DNA of 64,000 bases from Desulfobacillus sp041396245 (GCA_041396245.1 JAWKYW010000004.1:62001-126000); one strand, 5' to 3'. Shown: positions 24,179 through 35,282, counted from the stretch's first letter. Notes: generated from the letters alone by a model not told the origin. A program made the numbers and translations.

Positions 24179-24598
24179 TCAGTTCCGCTTGCGCAGTTTC
24201 TGGATCGCGGCGAGTTGGGCGATGGCTTCGGCCAGTTCGGCCTGGGCCTTGGCGTACTCGAGTTGCGAGGTCTTGTTCTGCAGGGCTTCCTCGGCCTTCT
24301 TCTTGGCGTCGAGGGCCTTGGCTTCGTCGAGGTCCTTGCCGCGAATGGCGGTGTCGGCCAGGACGGTCACCAGGTTGGGCTGCACTTCGAGCATGCCGCC
24401 GGCGACGAAGACGAGTTCTTCATTGCCGTCCTGCGTCTTGACGCGGACGACGCCCGGCTTGATGCGGGTGAGCAGCGGCGTGTGGCCGGGCATGATGCCC
24501 AGCTCGCCGGCTTCGCCCGGGAGGACGACGAACTCCGCCAGACCCGAGAAGATCGATTCTTCCGCGCTGACGATGTCGACGTGTACTGTCATTGCCAT
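24179..24598 (-). CDS. atpC: ATP synthase epsilon subunit
   Basis: Protein of 139 residues that forms the rotor-stalk regulatory subunit of F1. The N-terminal beta-sandwich (VHVDIVSAEESIFSGLAEFVVLPGEAGELGIMPGHTPLL) and the C-terminal helical hairpin (KAEEALQNKTSQLEYAKAQAELAEAIAQL) are both present, so inhibitory regulation is possible. It is the last gene of the operon. The gap to atpD contains a GC-rich repeat. Confidence 0.96.
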   Translation of the reverse strand: MAMTVHVDIVSAEESIFSGLAEFVVLPGEAGELGIMPGHTPLLTRIKPGVVRVKTQDGNEELVFVAGGMLEVQPNLVTVLADTAIRGKDLDEAKALDAKKKAEEALQNKTSQLEYAKAQAELAEAIAQLAAIQKLRKRN

Positions 24599-24604
24599 GG
24601 TTTC

Positions 24605-24653
24605 CTTCCCTCACCCCGGCCCTTTCCCGTTGCCGGGAGAGGGAGTGGGGCAA
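24605..24653. repeat. CCCTCACCCC-type GC-rich repeat between atpD and atpC
   Basis: CCTCACCCCGGCCCTTTCCC / GGGAGAGGGAGTGGGG folds into a hairpin inside the operon. It might reduce atpC expression relative to atpD, but that is speculative. Confidence 0.5.
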
Positions 24654-24657
24654 CTTG

Positions 24658-26037
24658 TTACTGCAGCGTCTTGGCCTTCTCGAAGGCCTCGTCGATGGTG
24701 CCGACCATGTAGAAGGCCTGCTCGGGCAGGGCGTCGCACTCGCCGTTGACGATCATCTTGAAGCCGCGGATGGTTTCCTTGAGCGAGACGTACTTGCCGG
24801 GGGAGCCGGTGAACACTTCGGCGACGAAGAAGGGCTGCGAGAGGAAGCGCTGGATCTTGCGGGCGCGGCCGACGACGAGCTTGTCTTCCGGGGCCAGTTC
24901 GTCCATGCCGAGGATGGCGATGATGTCGCGCAGTTCCTTGTAGCGCTGCAGGGTGGCCTGCACGGCGCGGGTCGTGGAGTAGTGCTCCTCGCCGACGACG
25001 TTGGGGTCGACCTGGCGGCTGGTGGAGTCGAGCGGGTCGACGGCGGGGTAGATGCCCAGCGCGGCGATGTCGCGCGAGAGCACGACGGTGGCGTCGAGGT
25101 GGCCGAAGGTGGTGGCGGGCGACGGGTCGGTGAGGTCGTCGGCCGGCACGTACACGGCCTGGATCGAGGTGATCGAGCCGGTCTTGGTGGAGGTGATGCG
25201 CTCCTGCAGGCGGCCCATTTCCTCGGCCAGCGTCGGCTGGTAGCCCACGGCGGAGGGCATGCGGCCCAGCAGCGCGGACACTTCGGTGCCGGCCAGGGTG
25301 AAGCGGTAGATGTTGTCGACGAACAGCAGCACGTCGCGGCCTTCGTCGCGGAAGTGCTCGGCCATGGTGAGGCCGGTGAGCGCGACGCGCAGGCGGTTGC
25401 CGGGGGGCTCGTTCATCTGGCCGTACACCAGGGCGACCTTGTCGAGAACGTTGGATTCCTTCATCTCGTGGTAGAAGTCGTTGCCCTCGCGGGTGCGCTC
25501 GCCGACGCCGGTGAACACGGAGTAGCCGGAGTGCTCGATGGCGATGTTGCGGATGAGCTCCATCATGTTGACCGTCTTGCCGACGCCGGCGCCGCCGAAG
25601 AGGCCGACCTTGCCGCCCTTGGCGAACGGGCAGATGAGGTCGATCACCTTGATGCCGGTCTCGAGCAGTTCCTGGCTGGGGGCCAGGTCGTCGAAGGCCG
25701 GGGCCTTCTGGTGGATGGAGCGGCGGTCTTCGGTGCCGACCGGGCCGGCTTCGTCGATCGGGCGGCCGAGCACGTCCATGATGCGGCCGAGGGTGGCCTT
25801 GCCGACAGGCACCGAGATGGGCTTGCCGGTGTTGGCCACCTGCATGCCGCGGCGCAGGCCGTCGGAGGCGCCCAGGGCGATGGTGCGGACGACGCCGTCG
25901 CCCAATTGCTGCTGCACCTCGAGCGTCAGCTCGCTGCCTTCCATGGTGAGGGCGTCATAGACCTTCGGCATGTCCTCGCGCTTGAACTGGACGTCCACCA
26001 CGGCGCCGATGCACTGTACGATCGTTCCTTGACTCAT
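24658..26037 (-). CDS. atpD: ATP synthase beta subunit
   Basis: Catalytic F1 subunit of 459 residues that synthesises ATP at the alpha/beta interface. It has Walker A GGAGVGKTVNMMELI, the VFTGVGERTREGNDF segment, LLFVDNIYRFTLAG and the DELSEED-like loop as GMDELAPEDKLVV. Fully open and of normal length. It lies between atpG and atpC. Confidence 0.98.
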   Translation of the reverse strand: MSQGTIVQCIGAVVDVQFKREDMPKVYDALTMEGSELTLEVQQQLGDGVVRTIALGASDGLRRGMQVANTGKPISVPVGKATLGRIMDVLGRPIDEAGPVGTEDRRSIHQKAPAFDDLAPSQELLETGIKVIDLICPFAKGGKVGLFGGAGVGKTVNMMELIRNIAIEHSGYSVFTGVGERTREGNDFYHEMKESNVLDKVALVYGQMNEPPGNRLRVALTGLTMAEHFRDEGRDVLLFVDNIYRFTLAGTEVSALLGRMPSAVGYQPTLAEEMGRLQERITSTKTGSITSIQAVYVPADDLTDPSPATTFGHLDATVVLSRDIAALGIYPAVDPLDSTSRQVDPNVVGEEHYSTTRAVQATLQRYKELRDIIAILGMDELAPEDKLVVGRARKIQRFLSQPFFVAEVFTGSPGKYVSLKETIRGFKMIVNGECDALPEQAFYMVGTIDEAFEKAKTLQ

Positions 26038-26098
26038 CGTATTTCCCCAATAAACAAATTCGTTAAACCGCGCAACTCCTACGCCCCCGCCCGCAGCG

Positions 26099-26965
26099 TC
26101 AAACCGCCGCTGCGCCGCCGACGATCTCGGAAATTTCCTTGGTGATCGCGGCCTGGCGGGTCTTGTTGTAGATCAGTTGCAGTTCGTCGATGACGTTGCC
26201 GGCGTTGTCGGAGGCGGCCTTCATGGCGACCATCCGCGCGCTCTGCTCGGAGGCCATGTTCTCGGCCACCGACTGGTACACCAGGGCCTCGACGTAGCGC
26301 ACCAGCAGGTCGTCGATGACGGCACGGGCGTCCGGCTCGTAGATGTAGTCCCAGCCGTGCTCGGTCGGGCGCAGCTGCTCGCCCGTGAGCGGCAGCAGCT
26401 GTTCCATCACCGGCTCCTGCTTCATGGTGTTGAGGAAGCGGGTGTAGGCGACATAGACGGCGTCGAGCTCGCCGGCCTGGAAGGCGTCGAGCATGACCTT
26501 GACCGGGCCGATCATCTTCTCCAGGTGCGGCGTGTCGCCCAGGTGGGTGACGTTGGAGACGACCTTGGCGCCGAGGCGCTGCATGAAGCCGAGGCCCTTC
26601 GAGCCGATGGCGGTGACACGCATGTCGGTGACGCCCTTGCCTTCCCATTCCTTCAGGTTGTTGAGGGCGATGCGCAGCACGTTGGTGTTGAGGCCGCCGC
26701 ACAATCCCTTGTCGGTCGTGATGATGACCAGGCCGACGCGCTTGATTTCGTCCGCCTTCTTGAGGAAGGGATGCTTGTACTCGGAGTTGGCGTGCGACAG
26801 GTTGGCGGCCAGCCGGCGGATCTTCTCGCCATAGGGGCGGGCGGCCTTCATGCGGTCCTGCGCCTTGCGCATCTTCGAGGCCGCGACCATCTCCATGGCC
26901 TTGGTGATCTTGCGCGTGTTTTGCACGCTCTTGATCTTGGTGCGTATTTCCTTGCCGCTTGGCAT
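26099..26965 (-). CDS. atpG: ATP synthase gamma subunit
   Basis: Central rotor shaft, 288 residues. It has the N-terminal coiled-coil start KEIRTKIKSVQNTRKITKAMEMVAASKMRKAQ and the C-terminal helix ASDNAGNVIDELQLIYNKTRQAAITKEISEIVGGA. Both helices are needed to turn inside the alpha3-beta3 ring. Standard length and position between atpA and atpD. Confidence 0.98.
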   Translation of the reverse strand: MPSGKEIRTKIKSVQNTRKITKAMEMVAASKMRKAQDRMKAARPYGEKIRRLAANLSHANSEYKHPFLKKADEIKRVGLVIITTDKGLCGGLNTNVLRIALNNLKEWEGKGVTDMRVTAIGSKGLGFMQRLGAKVVSNVTHLGDTPHLEKMIGPVKVMLDAFQAGELDAVYVAYTRFLNTMKQEPVMEQLLPLTGEQLRPTEHGWDYIYEPDARAVIDDLLVRYVEALVYQSVAENMASEQSARMVAMKAASDNAGNVIDELQLIYNKTRQAAITKEISEIVGGAAAV

Positions 26966-26995
26966 GATGGATTCCTAGCGATTCGGCCGGACGAC

Positions 26996-28534
<1,539 letters not shown>

Positions 28535-28552
28535 GTCTTGACTCCTGGTTTC

Positions 28553-29098
28553 TTAGCTCTGTAGCGCAGTGGCCATGGCAGCGAGCTTGCCGCGCACGGA
28601 AGCGTCGATGACCTGATCGCCGACGGCGATCCTCACCCCGCCGATGAGCTCGGGGTCGAGGCTGACCGTCGCCTGGATCCTGCAGTTGAAGCGCGTTTCC
28701 AGTTCGGCGACGAGGTTCTTCAGCGTGGCATCGTCGAGCGGGAAGGCGGAGGCGATCTCGGCCTCCTGCACGCCCTCCTGCCCGTTCTTCAGTTCGACGT
28801 AGAGTTCGCGGATCTCGGGGAGAACCTGCAGGCGCTCGTTGTCGACGAGGAGGCGGACGAAGTTCTGCTGTTCGGCAGACAACGATCCGGCCACGTCGAG
28901 GAACAGTTGCGCGACCTGCGACGGCAGCAGACGCGGATTGGCGATGCACTCCAGCATCTGCGCGTCGGCGGCAACGGCCGCCATGCGGTCGAGCGCCTGC
29001 TGCCATGAACCCAGCGCATTGGTCCCCGCATTTGCGTCCTTCGCCAGCTGGAAAGCGGCTTCGGCGTAGGGGCGCGCGAGGGTGACGTTCTCGGCCAT
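28553..29098 (-). CDS. atpH: ATP synthase delta subunit
   Basis: Peripheral stalk subunit of 181 residues linking the b dimer to F1. It has an N-terminal helical bundle (TLARPYAEAAFQLAKDANAG ... SWQQALDRMA) and the C-terminal conserved segment DPELIGGVRIAVGDQVIDASVRGKLAAM. Only 3 bases separate its start from the atpF stop. Confidence 0.96.
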   Translation of the reverse strand: MAENVTLARPYAEAAFQLAKDANAGTNALGSWQQALDRMAAVAADAQMLECIANPRLLPSQVAQLFLDVAGSLSAEQQNFVRLLVDNERLQVLPEIRELYVELKNGQEGVQEAEIASAFPLDDATLKNLVAELETRFNCRIQATVSLDPELIGGVRIAVGDQVIDASVRGKLAAMATALQS

Positions 29099-29101
29099 GG
29101 C

Positions 29102-29575
29102 TTACTTGAGTTCCTGTTTCAGGTTGGCGAGCAGGTCGGCGTGGACTTGGGCATTGATTTCCTTGCGCAGGATGCGCTCGGCACCGGCAACGGCGAGGAC
29201 GGCGACCTGCTCGCGCAGGGCCTCCTTGGCGCGCTGGGCGGCGACGCCGGCCTCGGCCTCGGCGGCCTGGCGGGCCTGCGTAACGATGCGGGCCGCTTCC
29301 TGGCGGGCTTCCTCGATGAGCTGGGCGCCCTGCTTCTCGGCACCGGCACGCAGCTCGGTGGCCGATTCGCGGGCCTTCTTCAGCTCCTCGACGACCTTTT
29401 TCTCGGTCAGCGCCAGTTCGGAATGCGCCTTGTCCGCAGCCGATAGCCCGTCGGCGATCTTCTTCGCGCGCTCGTCGAGTGCCTTCATGATGGGCGGCCA
29501 CACGAATTTCATCGTGAACCACGCCAGAATGAAGAACACAACGAGCTGGGCAAACAGCGTTGCGTTCAGATTCAC
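29102..29575 (-). CDS. atpF: ATP synthase b subunit
   Basis: Peripheral stalk subunit of 157 residues. One N-terminal membrane helix (ATLFAQLVVFFILAWFTMKFVWPP) is followed by a long alanine- and charge-rich helix that dimerises as a coiled coil and reaches F1. Normal length. Positioned between atpE and atpH as usual. Confidence 0.97.
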   Translation of the reverse strand: MNLNATLFAQLVVFFILAWFTMKFVWPPIMKALDERAKKIADGLSAADKAHSELALTEKKVVEELKKARESATELRAGAEKQGAQLIEEARQEAARIVTQARQAAEAEAGVAAQRAKEALREQVAVLAVAGAERILRKEINAQVHADLLANLKQELK

Positions 29576-29606
29576 GGTAATCGCTCCTTAAATGGACGGG
29601 GGCCGA

Positions 29607-29855
29607 TTACTTGGGCAGGAACGGGTTGGCGGTGGTGTACCAGAGGGCGATGCCAGTGCCGATGATGAAGGCGGCGTCGATCAGGCCGACCAGCAGGAAC
29701 ATCTTGGTCTGCAGGGTGTTCATCAGCTCGGGCTGGCGGGCCGACGACTCGAGGAAGCGGCTGCCCATGATGCCGATGCCGATACACGCGCCGGCGGCGC
29801 CCAGACCGATGATCAGACCGGAGGCCAGAGCAACGAAGCCAATGATTTGTTCCAT
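29607..29855 (-). CDS. atpE: ATP synthase c subunit
   Basis: Proteolipid ring subunit of 82 residues made of two membrane helices joined by the polar loop SARQPE. The proton-binding carboxylate is D60 in LVGLIDAAFIIGTG. The glutamine/glutamate pattern of Na+-binding rings is not seen, so H+ coupling is expected. A good GGAG ribosome-binding site precedes the ATG, in line with the high copy number of this subunit. Confidence 0.97.
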   Translation of the reverse strand: MEQIIGFVALASGLIIGLGAAGACIGIGIMGSRFLESSARQPELMNTLQTKMFLLVGLIDAAFIIGTGIALWYTTANPFLPK

Positions 29856-29894
29856 GACAACTCCTTTGGTTACGAGGTTTAAGACAAAAACGGG

Positions 29895-30728
29895 TTAGTG
29901 ACTCTCGTGCGCCTGACCGAGATACACCAGCGTCAACATCATGAAGATGAAGGCCTGCAGGGTAATGATCAGGATGTGGAAAATGGCCCAGATGGTGCCG
30001 GCGACGATGTGGCCGAGCCAGAGCAGGCCGCCGCCGAGGGTGCCGGCCCAGGCCGCGCCCATCAGGGCGATCAGCATGAAGATCAGCTCGCCGGCGTACA
30101 TGTTGCCGAACAGCCGCATGCCGTGCGAGACGGTCTTGGCGACGTACTCGATCATCTGCATGGCGAAGTTGACGGGGTAGAGCAGCGGGTGGCTGCCGAA
30201 GGGCGCCGTGAACAGCTCGTGGATCCAGCCGCCGAGGCCCTTGATCTTGATGCTGTAGTAGATGCTGAGCAGCAGCACGCCGAGGGACATGCCGAGCGTG
30301 GCGTTGAGGTCGGCGGTGGGCACGACGCGCATGTAGTGGATGCCGACGGCTTCGCCGGCCTTCGGCAGCAGGTCGACCGGGATCAGGTCCATGGCGTTCA
30401 TCAGGAAGATCCAGACGAACACGGTGAGGGCGAGCGGGGCGACGAACTTGCGCGATTCGGCCGAGTGGACGATGCCCTTGGCCTGGTCGGCGACCATCTC
30501 GACGACGATCTCGACGGCCGCCTGGAAGCGGCCGGGTACGCCGGAGGTGGCGCGGGCGGCCAGGCGGGCCAGAACGAAGATGGCGAGCAGGCCGAGCGAT
30601 ATGGAATAGAACAGGGTATCGAGGTGGAACACCGACCAGTCGACCAGCGAAGCCTGCTTGGTGTTGGTCAGGAACGTCAGGTGGTGGATGATGTATTCCG
30701 AAGCGTTCGGTGCGTGCTCGCTAGCCAT
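29895..30728 (-). CDS. atpB: ATP synthase a subunit
   Basis: Membrane proton-channel subunit of 277 residues with several hydrophobic helices. The conserved MRLFGNMYAGELIFMLI carries the essential arginine that faces the c ring, and the last helices end in FIFMMLTLVYLGQAHESH. It starts 3 bases downstream of the atpI stop. Confidence 0.97.
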   Translation of the reverse strand: MASEHAPNASEYIIHHLTFLTNTKQASLVDWSVFHLDTLFYSISLGLLAIFVLARLAARATSGVPGRFQAAVEIVVEMVADQAKGIVHSAESRKFVAPLALTVFVWIFLMNAMDLIPVDLLPKAGEAVGIHYMRVVPTADLNATLGMSLGVLLLSIYYSIKIKGLGGWIHELFTAPFGSHPLLYPVNFAMQMIEYVAKTVSHGMRLFGNMYAGELIFMLIALMGAAWAGTLGGGLLWLGHIVAGTIWAIFHILIITLQAFIFMMLTLVYLGQAHESH

Positions 30729-30730
30729 GG

Positions 30731-31150
30731 TCAGAACTTCTTGTATAAGAGTGCAAAAAGATTCGCTTTAACAGCCACCACCAGACCGGCAATCAAGGAC
30801 AGCCAGTGCAAGTCGCGGTACAGGCTTGCTGCCAGCGCCAGCAAGGCGATGCTTGCGGCGACCTTCATGAATTCCCCGACAAAGAACGCGGCGGCCGAGG
30901 CCCCGCCCGGCTTTTGGCTCCCTGCGAACAGGCGCAGGGCGAAAAGCGCATTGGGCAGAACGATGGCGGCCCCACCCAGGGTCGCCGAAACCGCGCCGTG
31001 CCGTCCTGCCAGGATCCCCGCGATGGCCGCTACCACCAGGGTCGCGGCAAACTGCAGGAAAACCGCCCGGAACATCAACATGCCGGCTTCACCACGCCCG
31101 GCGACTTTTTTTTGCGCGCTGCAAAATACGCGCTGCGCAATGACGGCCAC
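30731..31150 (-). CDS. atpI: ATP synthase assembly protein AtpI
   Basis: Small membrane protein of 139 residues with about four hydrophobic segments (VFLQFAATLVVAAIAGILAG, AIVLPNALFALRLFAG, VAASIALLALAASLYRD, LSLIAGLVVAVKANLFALL). AtpI helps assemble the c ring in studied bacteria. The GTG at 31150 is taken as the start; it is the first gene of the atp operon. In many betaproteobacteria parB lies just upstream; here a 20-kb island intervenes. Confidence 0.9.
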   Translation of the reverse strand: MAVIAQRVFCSAQKKVAGRGEAGMLMFRAVFLQFAATLVVAAIAGILAGRHGAVSATLGGAAIVLPNALFALRLFAGSQKPGGASAAAFFVGEFMKVAASIALLALAASLYRDLHWLSLIAGLVVAVKANLFALLYKKF

Positions 31151-31334
31151 CGCTTACAAAGACGGCGGATTTTATAGTCTTATAAAAGATCTGTCAAACC
31201 TGAAAACCGCATGGTTGCTGCTAAGCGGGCCGGCTAATGTTCAAGTTATCAATAACATCGGATAAATCGGCATCTTGGTGCGTTGCAGCATATCGAGTCG
31301 TGCCGAGATCCTGTTGCAAGGCGATAATCCGTCC

Positions 31335-32597
31335 ATGAACCGTCGCCGCTTCCTCATCGCCACCGGGACGGCCGGCCTGGGGCTGGCCGGAGCTGCCGTC
31401 TGGCGCTTCTGGCCCGAGCACGGATTGCTGAATCCTTGCCTGGCCGCGCTTCCGCGCGAAGTGGCCGATCACGAACTGGTGCGGTCGGCCTGGGCCGGCC
31501 TCGATCCGGCCCAGGTCTGGGATTGCCATGCCCATCTGGTCGGCACCGGCGATTCGGGCAGCGGCATCTGGCTCAACCCGGCGCTGGAATCGATGGTGAG
31601 CCCTATCCAGTACGCGCAGCGGTTGTTCTTCCTCAATGCCGGCTGCGCCCACGACGCACCCGGGCGGGTCGACCAGAGCTACGTCGAGCGCATGCACAAC
31701 CTGCTGGAGGGCATGCGGCCGGGCGTGAAACTGATGCTGTTCGCCTTCGACTGGCACCACCGCGAGGACGGCACGGTCGACCGCGAAAACAGTTCGTTCC
31801 ATGTTCCGAACGACTACGCCCGCGATGTCGCGCGCAAGTCTCCGCTGGTTTTCGAGTGGGTGGCCTCGATCCATCCCTATCGCAAGGACTGCGTCGCGGC
31901 GCTGGAACGCGCCGCGGCGGACGGCGCCCGTGCCATCAAGTGGCTGCCGGCCGCGCAGGGCATGGATCCGGCCTCTCCCTTGTGCGACCGCTTTTTCGAG
32001 GCCCTGGCGAAACTCGGCCTGCCGCTGATTACCCACGCCGGCGAGGAACGCGCGGTGCACGGCGGCAACACCCAGCACTTCGGCAACCCATTGTTGCTGC
32101 GCCGGGCGCTCGACCATGGCGTGCGGGTGGTGGTGGCCCACTGCGGCTCGATGGGCCAGGACCGCGACATCGACAAGGGCGAAAACGGCCCCTACGCCGA
32201 CAGCTTCGCCCTCTTCGCCCGCCTGATGGACGATCCGGTGTACGGCCCGAAGCTGAACGGCGACATCTCCGCCATGACGCAGCTGAATCGCGCCGGCCCG
32301 GCGCTGGAAACCGTGCTCGCGCGCGAAGACTGGCACGGCCGCCTGCACAACGGCTCGGACTACCCGCTGCCCGGGGTGATGCCGCTGTTTTCCGTTACTT
32401 ATATGGTGCAGCTCGGCCTGATCGCGGAAACGGCGGTGCCGGTGCTGACCGAAATCCGCAAGCACAATCCGCTGCTGTTCGACTTCGTGCTGAAGCGCCA
32501 CCTGTCGTTCAAGGGCAGGCGCTTCGCAAAGTCGGTCTTCGAGACGCGGTGGTTTTTTGAGCCGCGCGTAATTCGATCGCCGTCCCGCCGGGACTGA
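31335..32597 (+). CDS. Tat-exported amidohydrolase-family protein
   Basis: Protein of 420 residues beginning with a twin-arginine signal (MNRRRFLIATGTAGLGLAGAAVW), so export in folded form is expected. Amidohydrolase_2-type metal ligands are visible: DCHAH at the start of the barrel, LPLITHAGEE, VVVAHCGSMG and HNGSDYP near the end. Substrate unknown; relatives include decarboxylases and lactone or amide hydrolases. It is divergent from atpI and convergent with livH, and its last codons overlap a minus-strand copy of the 24-nt motif. The ATG at 31335 is chosen because the signal peptide starts there. Confidence 0.8.
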   Translation: MNRRRFLIATGTAGLGLAGAAVWRFWPEHGLLNPCLAALPREVADHELVRSAWAGLDPAQVWDCHAHLVGTGDSGSGIWLNPALESMVSPIQYAQRLFFLNAGCAHDAPGRVDQSYVERMHNLLEGMRPGVKLMLFAFDWHHREDGTVDRENSSFHVPNDYARDVARKSPLVFEWVASIHPYRKDCVAALERAAADGARAIKWLPAAQGMDPASPLCDRFFEALAKLGLPLITHAGEERAVHGGNTQHFGNPLLLRRALDHGVRVVVAHCGSMGQDRDIDKGENGPYADSFALFARLMDDPVYGPKLNGDISAMTQLNRAGPALETVLAREDWHGRLHNGSDYPLPGVMPLFSVTYMVQLGLIAETAVPVLTEIRKHNPLLFDFVLKRHLSFKGRRFAKSVFETRWFFEPRVIRSPSRRD

Positions 32598-32601
32598 CTT
32601 T
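32578..32601 (-). repeat. 24-nt motif, minus-strand copy
   Basis: On the minus strand: AAAGTCAG, then TCCCGGCG, then GGACGGCG. It overlaps the stop codon of the amidohydrolase. Confidence 0.5.
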
Positions 32602-32634
32602 CAGCGCAGCCACCTTCGGGCGGGGTTGACGCTG

Positions 32635-33504
32635 TCAGCGATACGCGTGGCGGCCGGCCAGGCGGCGTGCGAACTCCATGATCGGGTCCTTGAGCAGAAC
32701 CAGAGTCATCACGACAAACACCATCGTGTCAGCGCCGGCCGGATAGAAGCGGCCAGTAAGGGCAATGACCTGACCGAGCGCCATGGCCGAAATGAAGGTA
32801 CCGGTCAGGTTGCCCATGCCTCCGACAATGACCACTGCAAATGCCAGCAGGAGAACATGGAATCCCATATAGGGCTCGGCCACGGTGATGGGGGCATAGA
32901 GCACGCCGCCCATCACGGCCAGCGCGGAGCCAATGACAAAAACGATGGAGAAGAATTTGTTGACGTCGAGTCCGAGGGATCGCACACCATCGCGATCCTT
33001 CAGGGCGGCAATAACGATCTTGCCGATCACGTGCCGGGTAAAGAAAATGCGCAGGCCGACGAATACGGCCACTGCGCTAATGAATACCACTACCCGGTAT
33101 GTCTGCACCACGGTGCCGAACACCTCGATCGGGATGCCGATAGGGTCACTGACGGGTTTGGGGCCGCTGCCCCAGACAAGCTTGATCACGTCCGTGCCGA
33201 TGAGCAGGATGGCGTAGGTGGCAATGATCGCGTAGTCGATGCCGTCTCCGTAAAGACGGCGGATGACAAAGCGCTCGACGAGATAGGCAAGCGGCAGCAT
33301 GGCCACCACGGCGGCAACCAGTGCGAGCGGGAAGGATCCCCACAAGACCGGCAGAAGGGAAATGAAGAGATATACCCCGATCGCGTAGATCATGCCGTGG
33401 GCAAAGTTGATGATGTGCATCGTGCCGAAGGTAATCGACAGTCCGATCGAGAAAAGATAGAGAATCGCCCCGATAGTCAGTCCGTAAAGAATAGTATCGA
33501 ACAC
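32635..33504 (-). CDS. livH: Branched-chain amino acid-type ABC permease LivH
   Basis: Membrane permease of 289 residues with the family start ILYGLTIGAILYLFSIGLSITFGTMHIINFAHG and a series of hydrophobic helices. It forms the translocation pore with LivM. Read from a GTG at 33504. It is the last gene of the transporter cluster, after livM, and is convergent with the amidohydrolase. The substrate is not fixed by sequence; Liv-type importers also take up aromatic and other carboxylates, so the island context matters more than the name. Confidence 0.9.
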   Translation of the reverse strand: MFDTILYGLTIGAILYLFSIGLSITFGTMHIINFAHGMIYAIGVYLFISLLPVLWGSFPLALVAAVVAMLPLAYLVERFVIRRLYGDGIDYAIIATYAILLIGTDVIKLVWGSGPKPVSDPIGIPIEVFGTVVQTYRVVVFISAVAVFVGLRIFFTRHVIGKIVIAALKDRDGVRSLGLDVNKFFSIVFVIGSALAVMGGVLYAPITVAEPYMGFHVLLLAFAVVIVGGMGNLTGTFISAMALGQVIALTGRFYPAGADTMVFVVMTLVLLKDPIMEFARRLAGRHAYR

Positions 33505-33575
33505 CCGCTAGCCTCCCGCTTGCGTTTTCGCAGTGCGACCACCCGGAACCGGGATCGCTTCGCGGCAGAAACCCA

Positions 33576-34589
33576 TTACGTGTTCCCGGCGTCGGCCTGA
33601 CGTGATCGCGCGATCTTCTGGGCTAGGTCTGCGGCATAGCCGGTAATCCCACGCCTGAACCAGAAAACCAGAGCCAGCAGCATGATGCCCAGGAACATTT
33701 CCCAGCGCGCAATATTCGTTGCCAGCAGGTTGACCATCAACTCATAGGCCACACCGCCAACAATTGCGCCATAAAGGTTGCCGGCACCGCCGATGAGAAC
33801 CGCGAAAATTACGCGCGCATTCTCCAGAGGGCCGAAATCCCCCGGGGCGACGAATCCCTTGACGAGGGCATGCAGTGTTCCTGCGAAGCCCGCCAGCGTA
33901 GAGGCGATGACGAATGTCATCAGTTTGTAGCGGAAGGTGTCGTACCCGAGAAATTTGACCCGCTCTTCATTTTCCTTGATCGAACGGATCAGTATCCCGA
34001 AGGGCGACTGGGTCAGTATTCTGAGAAACCCGAAAACCAGGAGCAGGCAGGCAAGCATGAAACCGAATGCAACCGGTACATTGTAGAAATCGAGGAAGCC
34101 GATGGCGCGCACGGAGCTGGACAAGCCATCCTCGCCCTGCGTATAGGTTTGCAAACCGGACATGGCCAGCCAGAAGCCGATCTGGTTCAGGGAGAGGTTG
34201 ACAAGAGCGAAGGTTGCACCTTCGATTCGAACCACGACGTAACCTATGATCGCCGACAGCATCGCGCTGGCAACCATGCCAACGCCGATGGCCAGAAATG
34301 GATTGGGTGCCAAATGCACTAGTGCAAGCGAGGCGGCATAGGTACCTGCGCCGTAATAGAGCATGTGGCCGAATGAGAGTCGGCCCATATATCCATACAG
34401 CAGGTCGAACGAAAGCACCAGAATGCAAAACACCGCGAAGTCGGTCAGCCAGTGCATCGGGGTAACAATAGACAACAGCAGAAAAGCGGCGCCGACGAGA
34501 CCCATGTCCCTGAGCAGCAGGAAACGCCCGAAATACCCGACGGGGCGTAGTGCGGCATGTCCTGACGGCTGGTGTGTGTGCTCTGCCAT
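33576..34589 (-). CDS. livM: Branched-chain amino acid-type ABC permease LivM
   Basis: Second permease, 337 residues, with LivM signatures: YGYMGRLSFGHMLYYGAGTYAASLAL, GFAGTLHALVKGFVAPGDFGPLENARVIFAVLIGGAGNLYGAIVGGVAYELM. About eight to ten membrane helices. The ATG at 34589 is 3 bases from the livF stop; livH follows after 71 bases. Confidence 0.92.
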   Translation of the reverse strand: MAEHTHQPSGHAALRPVGYFGRFLLLRDMGLVGAAFLLLSIVTPMHWLTDFAVFCILVLSFDLLYGYMGRLSFGHMLYYGAGTYAASLALVHLAPNPFLAIGVGMVASAMLSAIIGYVVVRIEGATFALVNLSLNQIGFWLAMSGLQTYTQGEDGLSSSVRAIGFLDFYNVPVAFGFMLACLLLVFGFLRILTQSPFGILIRSIKENEERVKFLGYDTFRYKLMTFVIASTLAGFAGTLHALVKGFVAPGDFGPLENARVIFAVLIGGAGNLYGAIVGGVAYELMVNLLATNIARWEMFLGIMLLALVFWFRRGITGYAADLAQKIARSRQADAGNT

Positions 34590-34592
34590 CGC

Positions 34593-35282
34593 CTATAGCC
34601 AGGATTCAAGCATGGAGGTGTCGATGATCTCGGCCGGATCAGCAACCTCGCGTGCGATCGCGCCATCCTTCATGATGAGCACGCGATCAGCCAGCCTCGA
34701 TACAATCGGCAGGTTTTGCTCGACGATGATGCTGGATATCTTGTGTTTCATGTCGCTCAGGATTCGAAAAATGTCCTCTATGACGATCGCGGCAAGCCCC
34801 TCCGTGGGCTCGTCGATAAGCAACAGTCGTGGTTCGCCGACCAGGGCACGACCGATCAGAAGAATCTCCCGTTGCCCCCCCGAAAGGTTGCCCGCCTTCT
34901 TGTCGAGAAACCCGGCAAACTTCGGATACAGGCTCACCAGCCTCTCGACCGCGCGCTCCACCGGTTCACCGCACGCATAGGCCGCCAGCTCCATGTTGTC
35001 CTTGACGGTCAGGTCGGCGAAGACCTTTTTGTCCTGGTTGACAAAGCGTACGCCTTGACGCGCCAGCACCTCGGCTGGCATGCCATGAACCTGTCGGTCG
35101 TCAAGAAGGATTGCGCCGCGCGAGGGCGCCAAAAAGCCCGTGATGGTTTTGAGAAGGGTCGTTTTGCCGGCTCCATTACGCCCGACGATGAATACCATCT
35201 CGCCAGCCCCAAGCGTAAGCGATATCTGGTGAAGCACCTGGGCATGGCCGTAGGCGACATCAATTGCATCAACCTTCAGCAT
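34593..35282 (-). CDS. livF: ABC transporter ATPase LivF
   Basis: ATPase of 229 residues with Walker A GRNGAGKTTLLK, signature NLSGGQREIL and Walker B RLLLIDEPTEGLA. The start is placed at ATG 35282 (MLKVDAIDVAYG); a longer in-frame start adds an unrelated leader. It overlaps the livG stop by one base, indicating translational coupling. Confidence 0.93.
   Translation of the reverse strand: MLKVDAIDVAYGHAQVLHQISLTLGAGEMVFIVGRNGAGKTTLLKTITGFLAPSRGAILLDDRQVHGMPAEVLARQGVRFVNQDKKVFADLTVKDNMELAAYACGEPVERAVERLVSLYPKFAGFLDKKAGNLSGGQREILLIGRALVGEPRLLLIDEPTEGLAAIVIEDIFRILSDMKHKISSIIVEQNLPIVSRLADRVLIMKDGAIAREVADPAEIIDTSMLESWL

Noticed and set aside
29898..31265. 455-codon plus-strand frame
   Set aside because: Antisense to atpB and atpI.
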